Of a DNA stretch of 64,000 bases, positions 20,280 to 28,806 are shown piece after piece. The position numbers were made by a program, and so were the translations under genes. The notes under the pieces are model-generated. The model did not search any database, was not told the origin of the DNA, and saw only the letters and a program-made list of their open reading frames with translations. Source of the stretch: Metabacillus dongyingensis. Lineage in GTDB: Bacteria > Bacillota > Bacilli > Bacillales > Bacillaceae. Positions within the stretch are counted from its first letter, which is position 1; the number at the start of each line of letters is the position of its first letter. The DNA is taken from positions 4,342,001 to 4,406,000 of the forward strand of contig NZ_CP082944.1 in assembly GCF_019933155.2 (NCBI RefSeq), read 5' to 3'.

Positions 20280-21297
20280 TTGCAATCACCTCCGCTTCAA
20301 CTTCTTGAGAGCGGATAAATGCCATTGCCTTATCAAGCTCTTCAGGTTGCCCGTCCATATGAATGAGCAAGGTACCATATGATCCGCTTTGAGTTTGCGA
20401 TATTTTCCCTTGAAGGATGTTTACTTCAATCGGATGGTTTCGTATAAGATTCGTAATGAGCGGACTTTCTGTTGAATCCCCCACAAATGTTAGCTGAATA
20501 ACCATTCCGTGTTTGTATTTTTCAAGAATCAATTCCATCGTTTCCTGCGTATCATCAGGCTCCGTAATTTGTTTCACAAAGCGCTTCGTAATAGACTGCT
20601 GCGGTTTTTTGAAAACATCGAGCACTTCACCCTGCTCAACAATCCTTCCGTTCTCCATAACGGCAACACGATGGCAGATTTTACGAATAACATGCATTTC
20701 ATGTGTAATCAGGACAATGGTCAAACCCAGTCTTTCGTTAATATCCACCAGCAGTTCAAGAATTGAATCTGTTGTTTGCGGGTCCAGTGCAGATGTTGCT
20801 TCGTCACAAAGCAATACTTTTGGGTTATTCGCAAGAGCTCTTGCAATACCGACACGCTGTTTTTGTCCTCCGCTCAGCTGGGATGGATATGCATCTTCCC
20901 GCCCTTCCAGCCCTACAAGCTTAATCAGCTCTTCCACTCGTTTCACCCGCTGCTCTTTTTTCACTCCGGCAATTTCTAATGGAAACGAAATATTTTCCCG
21001 GACCGACCTTGACCAAAGGAGATTAAAATGCTGAAAGATCATGCTGATTTCGTGTCTAGCCGTTCTCAGCTCATCTCCGCGGATTTTATCGATCTTTCTT
21101 CCCGCTACTTGAATGGAACCGCCTGTGGGCTTTTCAAGTCCGTTCAGCAATCTGATCAGTGAGCTTTTTCCCGCACCGCTATAACCGATAATTCCGAAAA
21201 TTTCACCTTGATTTATGTTCAAGTCAACTGAATCAACCGCGGTAACATTTCCGCTTTTTGATTGAAAGACTTTTTTGACATCTTTTAACGTAATCAT
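20272..21297 (-). CDS. metN: Methionine ABC transporter ATP-binding protein MetN
   Basis: 341 aa, the exact usual size. Walker A GYSGAGKSS, signature LSGGQKQR, Walker B VLLCDEATSALD and H-loop LITHEM are intact. The C-terminal NIL domain (about 265-341) senses methionine in homologues. ATG at 21297 is preferred because GAAGAAGGTGAATTC precedes it. First gene after the S-box leader. Confidence 0.95.
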   Translation of the reverse strand: MITLKDVKKVFQSKSGNVTAVDSVDLNINQGEIFGIIGYSGAGKSSLIRLLNGLEKPTGGSIQVAGRKIDKIRGDELRTARHEISMIFQHFNLLWSRSVRENISFPLEIAGVKKEQRVKRVEELIKLVGLEGREDAYPSQLSGGQKQRVGIARALANNPKVLLCDEATSALDPQTTDSILELLVDINERLGLTIVLITHEMHVIRKICHRVAVMENGRIVEQGEVLDVFKKPQQSITKRFVKQITEPDDTQETMELILEKYKHGMVIQLTFVGDSTESPLITNLIRNHPIEVNILQGKISQTQSGSYGTLLIHMDGQPEELDKAMAFIRSQEVEAEVIANV

Positions 21298-21407
21298 GAA
21301 TTCACCTTCTTCCAAAATTCCACTCACTATCATTTTGCACGAAATACGTCAGGTTCATGTTTTTATTAAGAAAAGCGGAACCACTTGTTCCCCTTTAACT
21401 TTTAAGA

Positions 21408-21447
21408 AAACAAAAATGCCTTTCTGCATAAATGAGCAGAAAGGCAT
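21408..21447 (-). terminator. S-box expression-platform terminator for metNIQ
   Basis: Arms ATGCCTTTCTGC/GCAGAAAGGCAT followed on the minus strand by TTTTTGTTTTC, located between the SAM aptamer and metN. Confidence 0.9.
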
Positions 21448-21459
21448 ATCTATAGAAGA

Positions 21460-21580
21460 ACCTTTCTCTCATCTTTCAAAACTGAATAACAGCTTTGAGT
21501 GAATTGGCACCTTTTCAATAAAATTGACGGTTGCCGGGCTTCGCAGGGCACTTTCCCTCCACCTCTCTGGATAAGAGACT
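21460..21580 (-). promoter_or_regulatory. SAM (S-box) riboswitch upstream of metNIQ
   Basis: On the minus strand the conserved S-box blocks appear in order: CTCTTATCCAGAGAGGTGGA, GGGA, GCCCTGCGAAGCCCGGCAAC, GGTGCCAATTC and a closing GATGAGAG that pairs with the start. A terminator follows. Known logic: SAM binding favours termination, so methionine uptake is expressed when SAM is low. Confidence 0.95.
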
Positions 21581-21681
21581 TACAATTTATTTAATTAGTT
21601 TACGTTTAAATTCAGTGAGTTAGTAGTACGAGTGTGATTTTATCATGTGCCAAAAGACGGTGTCAACCAAAAAGTTTTTTA

Positions 21682-23004
21682 TTAATTCGAAAAGACGGAT
21701 GATTCAATTAATGATTTCACACCCGTTGCTTGTTCAATTGCCTGTTCAAGATCCTCCAGAAGGTCATCTATATGTTCAATCCCAACAGACAATCGAATTA
21801 AGTCTTCAGTTACTCCTGATTTTTTCAGGCCTTCTGCATCCAGCTGCTGATGTGTAGTGCTGGCAGGATGAATGATCAGGCTTTTGGCATCTCCGACATT
21901 TGCTACATGCGACCATAGGTTAACAGAATTAATCACCTTTGCGCCTGCTGCACGGCCGCCATCAATGCCGAACACTACAACCGCGCCTGCCCCTTTAGCT
22001 AAATATTTATCTGCCAGGGCCTTGTCAGGGTGCTGTTCATCTTCAGGGTACAGCACCCATTTAACTGCAGGATGCTCATTTAAATACTCAACCACTTTTC
22101 TCGTATTAAAAATATGCTCTTTCATTCTTACATGAAGTGTTTCCACTCCAAGAGCAAATTGAAATGCATTAAAAGGACTGATAGCAGGCCCTAAATCCCT
22201 GAGGAGCTGAACGCGGGCTTTTACAATAAAGGCTGCCTCCGGCAATGCTTCTGCATATACAAGATTGTGATAGCTTGGATCTGGAGTCGTAAAGCCCGGA
22301 AACTTATCGCTGTTCCAATCAAACTTCCCTCCGTCTACGATAATTCCTCCGAGGGTCGTGCCGTTTCCAAGCAGCCATTTGGTGGCCGAATGAATGACAA
22401 TATCTGCTCCGTGTTCGATTGGCCTGCATAAATAAGGAGTTGCAAAAGTGTTATCAATAATTAATGGGATACCTGCTTCATGAGCAATTTTTGACACTGC
22501 CTCTATATCAAGAACCTGCAGACTTGGATTGCCAATCGTTTCTGCAAAAATGGCCTTTGTTTTAGGTGTGATGGCATCCCTGAAATTCTCAGGATCATCC
22601 GCATTTACAAACTTAGTCTGTATCCCGTACTTAGGCAAAGTGGTTTGAAAGAGATTGTAGGTCCCCCCGTATAGGCTTGAGGCAGAGACAATCTCATCCC
22701 CTGTTCCGGCAATATTTAATATGGAAAGCGTTATCGCAGCCATGCCGCTTGCCACAGCAAGACTTCCTACTCCCCCTTCTAGCTGGGCAACTCTTTCTTC
22801 GAAAACCGTTGAGGTAGGATTATGTATCCGGGTATAAATGTAACCCTGCTCTTTTAAAGCAAATAAATCCGATGCATGCTCCGTATCATTAAAAACATAG
22901 GCGTTAGACTGATAAATTGGCACAGCCCGTGCTCCTGTTGCAGGATCCTTCTGCAAACCCCCATGTACATTTAACGTCTCAAGCCGATACTTATTTTGTC
23001 CCAT
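21682..23004 (-). CDS. O-acetylhomoserine sulfhydrylase (Cys/Met metabolism PLP enzyme)
   Basis: 440 aa, the long form typical of O-acetylhomoserine aminocarboxypropyltransferases rather than the roughly 380-aa cystathionine synthases and lyases. [20 protein letters not shown], the PLP-lysine motif [17 protein letters not shown], and [10 protein letters not shown] support this. The enzyme makes homocysteine (or methionine) from O-acetylhomoserine and sulfide or thiols. The ATG at 23004 follows AAAAAGGAGATGGGAAT. It has its own S-box leader, so it belongs to the SAM-controlled sulfur regulon with metNIQ downstream. Confidence 0.92.
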   Translation of the reverse strand: MGQNKYRLETLNVHGGLQKDPATGARAVPIYQSNAYVFNDTEHASDLFALKEQGYIYTRIHNPTSTVFEERVAQLEGGVGSLAVASGMAAITLSILNIAGTGDEIVSASSLYGGTYNLFQTTLPKYGIQTKFVNADDPENFRDAITPKTKAIFAETIGNPSLQVLDIEAVSKIAHEAGIPLIIDNTFATPYLCRPIEHGADIVIHSATKWLLGNGTTLGGIIVDGGKFDWNSDKFPGFTTPDPSYHNLVYAEALPEAAFIVKARVQLLRDLGPAISPFNAFQFALGVETLHVRMKEHIFNTRKVVEYLNEHPAVKWVLYPEDEQHPDKALADKYLAKGAGAVVVFGIDGGRAAGAKVINSVNLWSHVANVGDAKSLIIHPASTTHQQLDAEGLKKSGVTEDLIRLSVGIEHIDDLLEDLEQAIEQATGVKSLIESSVFSN

Positions 23005-23032
23005 ATTCCCATCTCCTTTTTCATTTTTCCAT

Positions 23033-23060
23033 ATAAAAAACCCCTTCAAAGAAGAGGCGG
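23033..23060 (-). terminator. S-box terminator for the O-acetylhomoserine sulfhydrylase
   Basis: Short stem CCTCTTC-TTT-GAAGGGG (one T-G pair) followed on the minus strand by TTTTTTATATGG. Confidence 0.8.
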
Positions 23061-23070
23061 AATCACCATA

Positions 23071-23185
23071 TCTCTTCTTATCTTCCAGAGCATTCTAACC
23101 TGCTCTGATGGAATTGGCACCGTGTTGCAATAACCGGTTGCCGGGCTTCACAGGGCCAAGTCCCTCCACCTCTCTTGATAAGATT
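23071..23185 (-). promoter_or_regulatory. SAM (S-box) riboswitch upstream of the sulfhydrylase
   Basis: Minus-strand blocks CTTATCAAGAGAGGTGGA, GGGAC, GCCCTGTGAAGCCCGGCAAC, GGTGCCAATTCC and a closing GAAGATAAGA that pairs with the 5' end. Same class as the metN leader. Confidence 0.95.
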
Positions 23186-23260
23186 AAACTTATTGAATCT
23201 AAATGAATTGTAACACCGCTTCATTTACACAGTCAATTAATAGTTTGAATTTTTAGATTA

Positions 23261-23602
23261 TTATTTAGACAAGTGAATAATGGATTCAAGCCTTAGTACA
23301 TTGCGAAATGATCCTTTTACTTCAATCGCTCCTAGCTTTGAGAGCTGAAGAAGTCTGATTGGTGAGTGAAAACAGTCAAGAAGATGATTTTCATCACCTG
23401 AAACCAGTACATGTGCTGAAAGATTGTCATTGTCGCTGCTTAAACAACAAGCCCCCTTTTTTAAAACAAGCAGGATGGGTTTTTGTTTTGAACTGGTTAT
23501 CCGTATTCTTAATTCTTCGTTTGGAAGCAGCGGCTGAATAAAATAAGACGCATTCATTTTTTCTACAAACGAAAATAAGTCCATTTCTTTTTTTCTCCCC
23601 AT
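23261..23602 (-). CDS. yusD: YusD-like protein, SCP2-like fold possible
   Basis: 113 aa, no signal peptide or membrane segment. The pattern of alternating strands with LRIRITSSKQKPILLVLKKGACC and a C-terminal KGSFRNVLRLESIIHLSK is reminiscent of SCP2 sterol-carrier-like domains, but I am not certain. Position between met and yusE matches yusD. Two starts compete: 23602 (AGGAAAG upstream) and 23584 (GGGGAG upstream). Function unknown. Confidence 0.6.
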   Translation of the reverse strand: MGRKKEMDLFSFVEKMNASYFIQPLLPNEELRIRITSSKQKPILLVLKKGACCLSSDNDNLSAHVLVSGDENHLLDCFHSPIRLLQLSKLGAIEVKGSFRNVLRLESIIHLSK

Positions 23603-23745
23603 TTCTTTCCTATCAGATCATAACGTATTAATTCGTTTTAATACGACTCATCACCTTTATGAAAAGTTCGACACTTTATTGGACTTGGAGAGACAAAATA
23701 ATCGTTTTTTCTATTTCCCAAGAAATATGTCAAATGCCGCCCTGC

Positions 23746-24054
23746 TCAGGCGGCATATTCTTTCAATATTTGATAAATATATTCAACAGAATGAAAGGCA
23801 TATTTCTTGTGGGTAACCGCTCCATTTTCAAATATAAGCAAGCAGGGAACACTTTCAATTCCCCACTCTTCCGCTTGCTTAGGCAGGAAATTTAAGTTTG
23901 CCGTATGAATCGCTAAAGCTGGGAGCAGCTCTTCAACAACAGACAGCATTTTTTTTGCAAGCTGACACGTTCCGCAAAATGGAGTGTATAGATAAAGGAT
24001 GCCAAATTCTTTTTCAGCAAACATATCTAATTGTTCTTCTTTTATTTCAATCAT
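23746..24054 (-). CDS. yusE: Thioredoxin-like protein YusE
   Basis: 102 aa thioredoxin fold with the active site PFCGTCQLAKKM at about 25-36. The dithiol is CGTC rather than CGPC, which usually changes redox potential. ESVPCLLIFENG supplies the cis-proline. Cytosolic. It follows yusF by 25 bp, and a hairpin with arms ATGCCGCC/GGCGGCAT overlaps its stop codon. Partner proteins are not known. Confidence 0.85.
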   Translation of the reverse strand: MIEIKEEQLDMFAEKEFGILYLYTPFCGTCQLAKKMLSVVEELLPALAIHTANLNFLPKQAEEWGIESVPCLLIFENGAVTHKKYAFHSVEYIYQILKEYAA

Positions 24055-24079
24055 TGCTTTTCATGAGACTCCCTTTATT

Positions 24080-24427
24080 TTATAAGTATTTCGCCTGAAC
24101 ATCGATATTTGCACTTAAAAGCACAGCAGCAACATGCTGATCAGGTGCAGTCGCAACTTCACGGTACATTCTATCTATAAATATATGAGCAGCTTCGGGC
24201 AGTTCCCGCTTGAATTGTTTTCTGAGGCGATCCCCTGATTCATCAGAATCTACAAGCACATATACGTCTCTATAAAACAGAGCATCAATCATTTCATCTA
24301 ATCGAGTAAGGCTTATTGTTCCATTTGTACAGATAATTTCTACAGGTTCATTGACAACATTAAGAACCTTTCGTTTGTCAGATGTTCCTTCAACTATTAT
24401 GACCTTTTCAACCTCAATTGCAGACAT
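24080..24427 (-). CDS. yusF: TOPRIM domain protein YusF
   Basis: About 115 aa consisting of a lone TOPRIM fold. IIVEGTSDKRKV supplies the catalytic Glu, and VLVDSDESGDRLRK the DxD motif. Small TOPRIM proteins of this kind resemble the ribonuclease M5 N-terminal domain; a nucleic acid cleaving or ligating role is plausible but undemonstrated. The ATG at 24427 is chosen because AGGTGA lies 6 bp upstream; earlier ATG and GTG codons overlap that site. Confidence 0.82.
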   Translation of the reverse strand: MSAIEVEKVIIVEGTSDKRKVLNVVNEPVEIICTNGTISLTRLDEMIDALFYRDVYVLVDSDESGDRLRKQFKRELPEAAHIFIDRMYREVATAPDQHVAAVLLSANIDVQAKYL

Positions 24428-24507
24428 CGCCATCACCTATTCAGTTAAAGTATGTGTTATCTTATAACCTATTCGAATTGCATGAGGTTGTTTCTTAAAA
24501 TAATTGA

Positions 24508-24541
24508 ACAAAAATGGCAGTGGAACATTCCACTGCCATTC
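24508..24541 (-). terminator. Terminator behind yusG
   Basis: Arms AATGGCAGTGGAA/TTCCACTGCCATT with TTTTTGTTC on the minus strand, 2 bp beyond the yusG stop codon. Confidence 0.85.
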
Positions 24542-24543
24542 GA

Positions 24544-24789
24544 TTAGCACCAGCCGTTTTCTTCGTCACAATCTACATACTTTTCATCTTGTTTTGATAA
24601 AACGTCTGCATCCTGGAAAAAGGAATGGTTTTCTTCTTCATATCCATTTTTCAATGAAACCTGATTTCCATTTTGACCAAAAGACATTGTGCCAATTTGC
24701 TCTTTTTCAAAAAACAAGTTCATTTGACCTTCTGAAAAGCGTCCTGTTACCCGGTCTGTAATATCTAAGCGCTTCTTTTCAAATGACAT
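24544..24789 (-). CDS. yusG: YusG-like small protein (DUF2553)
   Basis: 81 aa, acidic, soluble. Opens MSFEKKRLDITDRVTGRFSE and ends with CDEENGWC. The size and position after gcvH match YusG. No function known. The ribosome site AAGGAGGG lies within a hairpin (24791-24826) formed with GGACACCC upstream, which could limit translation. Confidence 0.78.
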   Translation of the reverse strand: MSFEKKRLDITDRVTGRFSEGQMNLFFEKEQIGTMSFGQNGNQVSLKNGYEEENHSFFQDADVLSKQDEKYVDCDEENGWC

Positions 24790-24790
24790 C

Positions 24791-24826
24791 CTGGAACACC
24801 CTCCTTTTTATAGCTTAGGGTGTCCT
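24791..24826 (-). promoter_or_regulatory. Hairpin around the yusG ribosome binding site
   Basis: GGACACCC pairs with GGGTGTTCC (one bulged T), leaving part of AAAAAGGA in the loop. It has no T-run, so it is not a terminator. It may modulate yusG translation or gcvH mRNA stability. Confidence 0.4.
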
Positions 24827-24842
24827 GAGTTGATGCCCTTTA

Positions 24843-25226
24843 TCAGTCTTCATTTGTCATTTCTACATATTGTTCAGCAGTCATTAAGCTGTCAACATCA
24901 CTTACATTGCTTGGCTCGATAACAATCATCCATGCTTTTTCATATGGAGATTCGTTTACAAATTCTGGGCTGTCATCAAGATCCTCATTGATTTCAACAA
25001 CTTTTCCGCTGATTGGCGCATAAAGCTCTGAAACCGTTTTTACTGATTCAACGCTTCCGAAAGGCTCGTCTGCTTTAATTTCATCTCCAACTTCAGGAAG
25101 CTCAACAAATACAATATCCCCAAGTTCTGATTGAGCAAAATCAGTAATGCCGATACGTACTTTTTCGCCTTCAACTTTAACCCATTCGTGCTCTTCAGAA
25201 TAGCGAAGTTCTTTTGGTGTGTTCAT
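24843..25226 (-). CDS. gcvH: Glycine cleavage system H protein
   Basis: 127 aa, standard length. It carries the lipoyl-lysine in [18 protein letters not shown] (about residues 58-75), with the modified Lys at VKTVS. The protein shuttles aminomethyl groups between GcvP and GcvT, and in Bacillus also serves as the platform for lipoate assembly on other complexes. The ATG at 25226 follows TTGGAGGTAATAAAA. No gcvP or gcvT is nearby, as in B. subtilis. Confidence 0.96.
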   Translation of the reverse strand: MNTPKELRYSEEHEWVKVEGEKVRIGITDFAQSELGDIVFVELPEVGDEIKADEPFGSVESVKTVSELYAPISGKVVEINEDLDDSPEFVNESPYEKAWMIVIEPSNVSDVDSLMTAEQYVEMTNED

Positions 25227-25287
25227 TTTTATTACCTCCAAGTTTTATCTTGTTTATTTGTAAAAAGACTGAAGTTAAAGTCTTCTA

Positions 25288-25647
25288 CTACTTTGCCCAT
25301 GCTGCTTCGAATTGATCTTCATTAAAGCCGACGGTAACTTTCTTGCCGTCTGTTGTTAATGGCCGTTTGATAAGCATGCCGTCTGATGCCAGAATCTCAA
25401 GCAGTTCTTCATCAGATAAAGAAGCAACCTTCTCTTTCATGCCTAATTCGCGGTATTTTTGACCGCTGGTATTGAAAAACTTTTTTACTTCTAACCCGCT
25501 GTTATCAAGCATCTTTTTTAATTCTTCTTTTGTCGGTGGATTTTCGACAATATGTACATCTTCTACCTGCAAATTGTGATCTTCAAACCACTTTTTTGCT
25601 TTTCGGCATGTACCGCATTTTGGATACCAATAAAACGTAAGAGCCAC
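25288..25647 (-). CDS. yusI: ArsC/Spx family protein YusI
   Basis: 119 aa, thioredoxin-like ArsC/Spx superfamily. The N-terminal motif YPKCGTCRKAKKW has a CxxC pair, as in Spx-type proteins. IKRPLTTDGKKVTVGFNEDQFE is the usual C-terminal signature. Whether it is a regulator or reductase is unclear; it is not a clear arsenate reductase. A GTG start at 25647 is likely, preceded by AGGTGGTGA. It lies 61 bp before gcvH. Confidence 0.83.
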   Translation of the reverse strand: MALTFYWYPKCGTCRKAKKWFEDHNLQVEDVHIVENPPTKEELKKMLDNSGLEVKKFFNTSGQKYRELGMKEKVASLSDEELLEILASDGMLIKRPLTTDGKKVTVGFNEDQFEAAWAK

Positions 25648-25757
25648 TCTTCTCACCACCTGCAACCGTAATTGAACAAGATTATTTTACCACAATCAAT
25701 TGGACAATCATAATCCCAAGTTTCTATTGTGTAAAAATCAGTTTCCTAAAAGAAATA

Positions 25758-25784
25758 AGACCTTTTCCATTACGGAAAAGGTCC
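25758..25784 (-). terminator. Terminator of the fadNAE operon
   Basis: Perfect arms GACCTTTTCC/GGAAAAGGTC followed on the minus strand by TTATTTCTTTT, just after the fadE stop codon. Confidence 0.8.
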
Positions 25785-25800
25785 ATTTCTTACACTTTGC

Positions 25801-27585
25801 TTAAGCGCGGTAACCATTTTCTTCAATTAGTGCAGCTGCAATTTCACGTTTTTTGGCAATCACGTTGATCGGAGTGTGACGAGTGAATTTTCTGAGTGCC
25901 GAAATCATCATGCGAAGTGTATCGCCCTGTTCAATCGCAACTAATGATTCCTTCGCGTGTGCTTCAATCTCATTAAATGCTTCCTGGCAGTACACTTGAG
26001 TATAAAGGAGCTTTTGAGCGCTCTTTGCTTCTCCAGCTTTGCTGATTGCTTTTTCAGTACGCAGAATCGCTGATTCCATAGCATAAATGCTGCTTACGAT
26101 ATCTGCAATGTTCACTAATACCTCTTGTTCCTTCTGCAATGCCTGGCCGTACTTTTGTGCAGCAAGTCCAGCAATCATCAAGCCGATTTTTTTAGCATTT
26201 TTCAATAAATGTTTTTCTTGTTCCAGAACGCCTTCACCAACTTCTTCAGGCATGAGCATCATTAATTCTTCCTGCAGAGCCTGAGCCTTTTGCAGCAATG
26301 GCAATTCACCTTTCATTGCTTTGCGCAAATATGTTCCAGGCACTAATAGGCGGTTAATTTCATTTGTCCCTTCGAAAATGCGGTTTATACGGGAATCACG
26401 GTACGCTCTTTCCACTTCGTACTCTGCCATAAAACCATATCCGCCATGGATTTGAACGCCTTCATCTACTACATAATCAAGCGTCTCAGATCCTAATACT
26501 TTATTTAATGAACATTCAATTGCATATTCAGCAATGGATGCAGCAACTTCTTTGCCGTCTTTCACTTCTTCAGGCGACAGACGGCTCATGCGGTCTTCAA
26601 ACAACCCTACAGTACGGTATACAGAACTCTCCATTGCATAGGTTTTAGAAGCCATATTAGCCAGTTTTTCCTGAATCAGCGAGAAGCTGCTGATTGGCGT
26701 TTTAAATTGCTGGCGCTGATTTGCATATTGAACAGAGACATCGATAATGCGTTTTGATCCGCCGATTGTTCCCACAGCTAATTTATATCTTCCGATGTTA
26801 AGGATGTTGAATGCGATAACATGGCCTTTTCCAAGGTCGCCTAATAGATTTTCTTTGGGAACCAATGCATCCTCAAGAATAAGAGTTCTAGTTGAAGAGC
26901 CTTTGATTCCCATTTTCTTTTCTTCCGGACCTGTTGATACTCCAGGATATTTTTTTTCGACGATGAAAGCCGAGAAGTGCTCGCCGTCAACTTTTGCATA
27001 GACTACAAAAACATCAGCAAAACCTGAGTTTGTAATCCATTGCTTTTCTCCATTCAGTACATAGTGTGTGCCTTCAGCATTCAATCTTGCAGTTGCTCTT
27101 GCACCCAATGCGTCTGATCCGGAACCCGGCTCAGTTAATGCGTAAGCTGCAATACGCTGGCCTGTTGCAAGGTCTGGCAGATATTGCTGTTTTTGTTCTT
27201 CGTTGCCGAAGAGCACAATTGGAAGCGACCCGATTCCTACATGTGCGCCGTAGGATAAGGAAAAACTGCCTGCACGTGCAAATTTTTCTGTGATCAAAGC
27301 TGAACTGATTTTGTCTAGTCCAAGGCCGCCGTATTCTTCAGGAACATCAGCTCCAAGCAGACCCAGCCCGCCTGCTTGCTTAAGCAGCTTCACAGATTTA
27401 TCAAATTGATGATTCTCAATATCTTCTAAGTGCGGCAAAACATCATTTACGACAAAATCCTCTGTCGTTTTAGCAATCATTTTATGTTCATCTGTAAAAT
27501 CCTCAGGAGTAAATACACTTTCAAAAGTCACATCATCTAGTAAAAAGCTGCCGCCTTTGATTACATTTTCAGTCGTTTTAGACAT
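25801..27585 (-). CDS. fadE: Acyl-CoA dehydrogenase FadE
   Basis: 594 aa, longer than short-chain enzymes because of a C-terminal extension typical of the YusJ/VLCAD-like group. FAD-binding YALTEPGSGSDA and WITNSGFADVF, and the catalytic-glutamate region near AYRDSRINRIFEGTNEINR are present. It performs the first step of fatty-acid beta-oxidation. Last gene of fadN-fadA-fadE, with a FadR box upstream of fadN. Confidence 0.95.
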   Translation of the reverse strand: MSKTTENVIKGGSFLLDDVTFESVFTPEDFTDEHKMIAKTTEDFVVNDVLPHLEDIENHQFDKSVKLLKQAGGLGLLGADVPEEYGGLGLDKISSALITEKFARAGSFSLSYGAHVGIGSLPIVLFGNEEQKQQYLPDLATGQRIAAYALTEPGSGSDALGARATARLNAEGTHYVLNGEKQWITNSGFADVFVVYAKVDGEHFSAFIVEKKYPGVSTGPEEKKMGIKGSSTRTLILEDALVPKENLLGDLGKGHVIAFNILNIGRYKLAVGTIGGSKRIIDVSVQYANQRQQFKTPISSFSLIQEKLANMASKTYAMESSVYRTVGLFEDRMSRLSPEEVKDGKEVAASIAEYAIECSLNKVLGSETLDYVVDEGVQIHGGYGFMAEYEVERAYRDSRINRIFEGTNEINRLLVPGTYLRKAMKGELPLLQKAQALQEELMMLMPEEVGEGVLEQEKHLLKNAKKIGLMIAGLAAQKYGQALQKEQEVLVNIADIVSSIYAMESAILRTEKAISKAGEAKSAQKLLYTQVYCQEAFNEIEAHAKESLVAIEQGDTLRMMISALRKFTRHTPINVIAKKREIAAALIEENGYRA

Positions 27586-27616
27586 GTTTGGTTCCCCCGT
27601 TTACTAAAGTTTTATT

Positions 27617-28792
27617 TCAAACCAGCTCGAACACTCCTGCAGCGCCCATTCCGCCGCCGATGCACATTGTAACAACTCCAAATTGTTCCTTGCGCCGCTT
27701 CATTTCATGAATAAGGGACAGGGTCAGCTTTGCTCCCGTACAGCCAAGCGGATGCCCAAGTGCAATTGCGCCGCCGTTAACATTCACTTTATCTTCATCT
27801 AATCCAAGCTCTCTAATCACCTGAATTGATTGAGAGGCAAATGCTTCATTCAGTTCAAAAAGTCCGATGTCAGATAAGCTCAGTCCTGCTTGTTTTAAAG
27901 CCCTCGGAATCGCTTCAATCGGCCCAATCCCCATTACCTCAGGCGGAACTCCTCCCACAGCGAAGGATCTGAATTTTACAAGGGATTGCAGACCTAGTGC
28001 ATCTGCTTTTTCACGGTCCATCACCATAACTGCCGCAGCCCCGTCACTTGTTTGTGAAGAATTGCCCGCTGTTACAGATCCCTTAACGGAAAATGCAGGT
28101 CTTAAATTCGCAAGAATCTGCATGCTTGTTCCAGGACGTACACCTTCATCTTTTGAGAATTGGAAATGTTTTTCATGAAGCTTATTATCGCTGCCAACAC
28201 TTCTTTGTGTGACATCTACTGCAATAATTTCATCATCAAATTTTCCTTCTTGGATGGCTCTTGCAGCGCGCTCATGACTGCGGACGGCAAATGCATCTTG
28301 ATCTTCACGGCTAACGCCGTACTTTCTTGCCACCTGCTCAGCTGTATGCCCCATTCCCATGTAATATTCAGGAGCGTTCTCAGCCAAATTTGCATTTGGA
28401 CGGACAACATGCCCCATCATCGGAACCATGCTCATTGATTCTGCTCCGCCTGCAATCACTGTATCTGAATGGCCAAGCATAATTTTTTCTGCTGCATAGG
28501 CAATGCTCTGCAATCCTGATGAGCAGTAGCGGTTAACGGTAATGGCGGGAACTGTGTAAGGCAGTCCGGCAAGCGCCCCGATGTTTCGCGCTAAGTTCAA
28601 TCCCTGTTCTGCTTCAGGCATTGCACACCCGATAATCAAATCGTCTATATTTCCTTCATAGCCCCCGGCACGCTTCAGCGTTTCTTTTACAACGAGAGCT
28701 CCTAAATCGTCTGGTCTTACAGTTGCAAGTGATCCTTTTTTTGCTCTTCCAACAGGTGTTCTCGCACCTGCTACAATGACCGCTTCTCTCAT
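27617..28792 (-). CDS. fadA: Acetyl-CoA C-acyltransferase (3-ketoacyl-CoA thiolase) FadA
   Basis: 391 aa thiolase. Nucleophile cysteine in [10 protein letters not shown] (about residue 91), the ELNEAFASQ motif, [19 protein letters not shown] with the catalytic His, and the second Cys in MCIGGGMG. It releases acetyl-CoA in the last beta-oxidation step. It lies 14 bp after fadN and 31 bp before fadE. Confidence 0.96.
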   Translation of the reverse strand: MREAVIVAGARTPVGRAKKGSLATVRPDDLGALVVKETLKRAGGYEGNIDDLIIGCAMPEAEQGLNLARNIGALAGLPYTVPAITVNRYCSSGLQSIAYAAEKIMLGHSDTVIAGGAESMSMVPMMGHVVRPNANLAENAPEYYMGMGHTAEQVARKYGVSREDQDAFAVRSHERAARAIQEGKFDDEIIAVDVTQRSVGSDNKLHEKHFQFSKDEGVRPGTSMQILANLRPAFSVKGSVTAGNSSQTSDGAAAVMVMDREKADALGLQSLVKFRSFAVGGVPPEVMGIGPIEAIPRALKQAGLSLSDIGLFELNEAFASQSIQVIRELGLDEDKVNVNGGAIALGHPLGCTGAKLTLSLIHEMKRRKEQFGVVTMCIGGGMGAAGVFELV

Positions 28793-28806
28793 AACAGTGC
28801 ACCCTC

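Noticed and set aside
21460..23185. T-box leaders before the methionine genes
   Set aside because: The conserved blocks are those of S-box riboswitches and no T-box motif is present.
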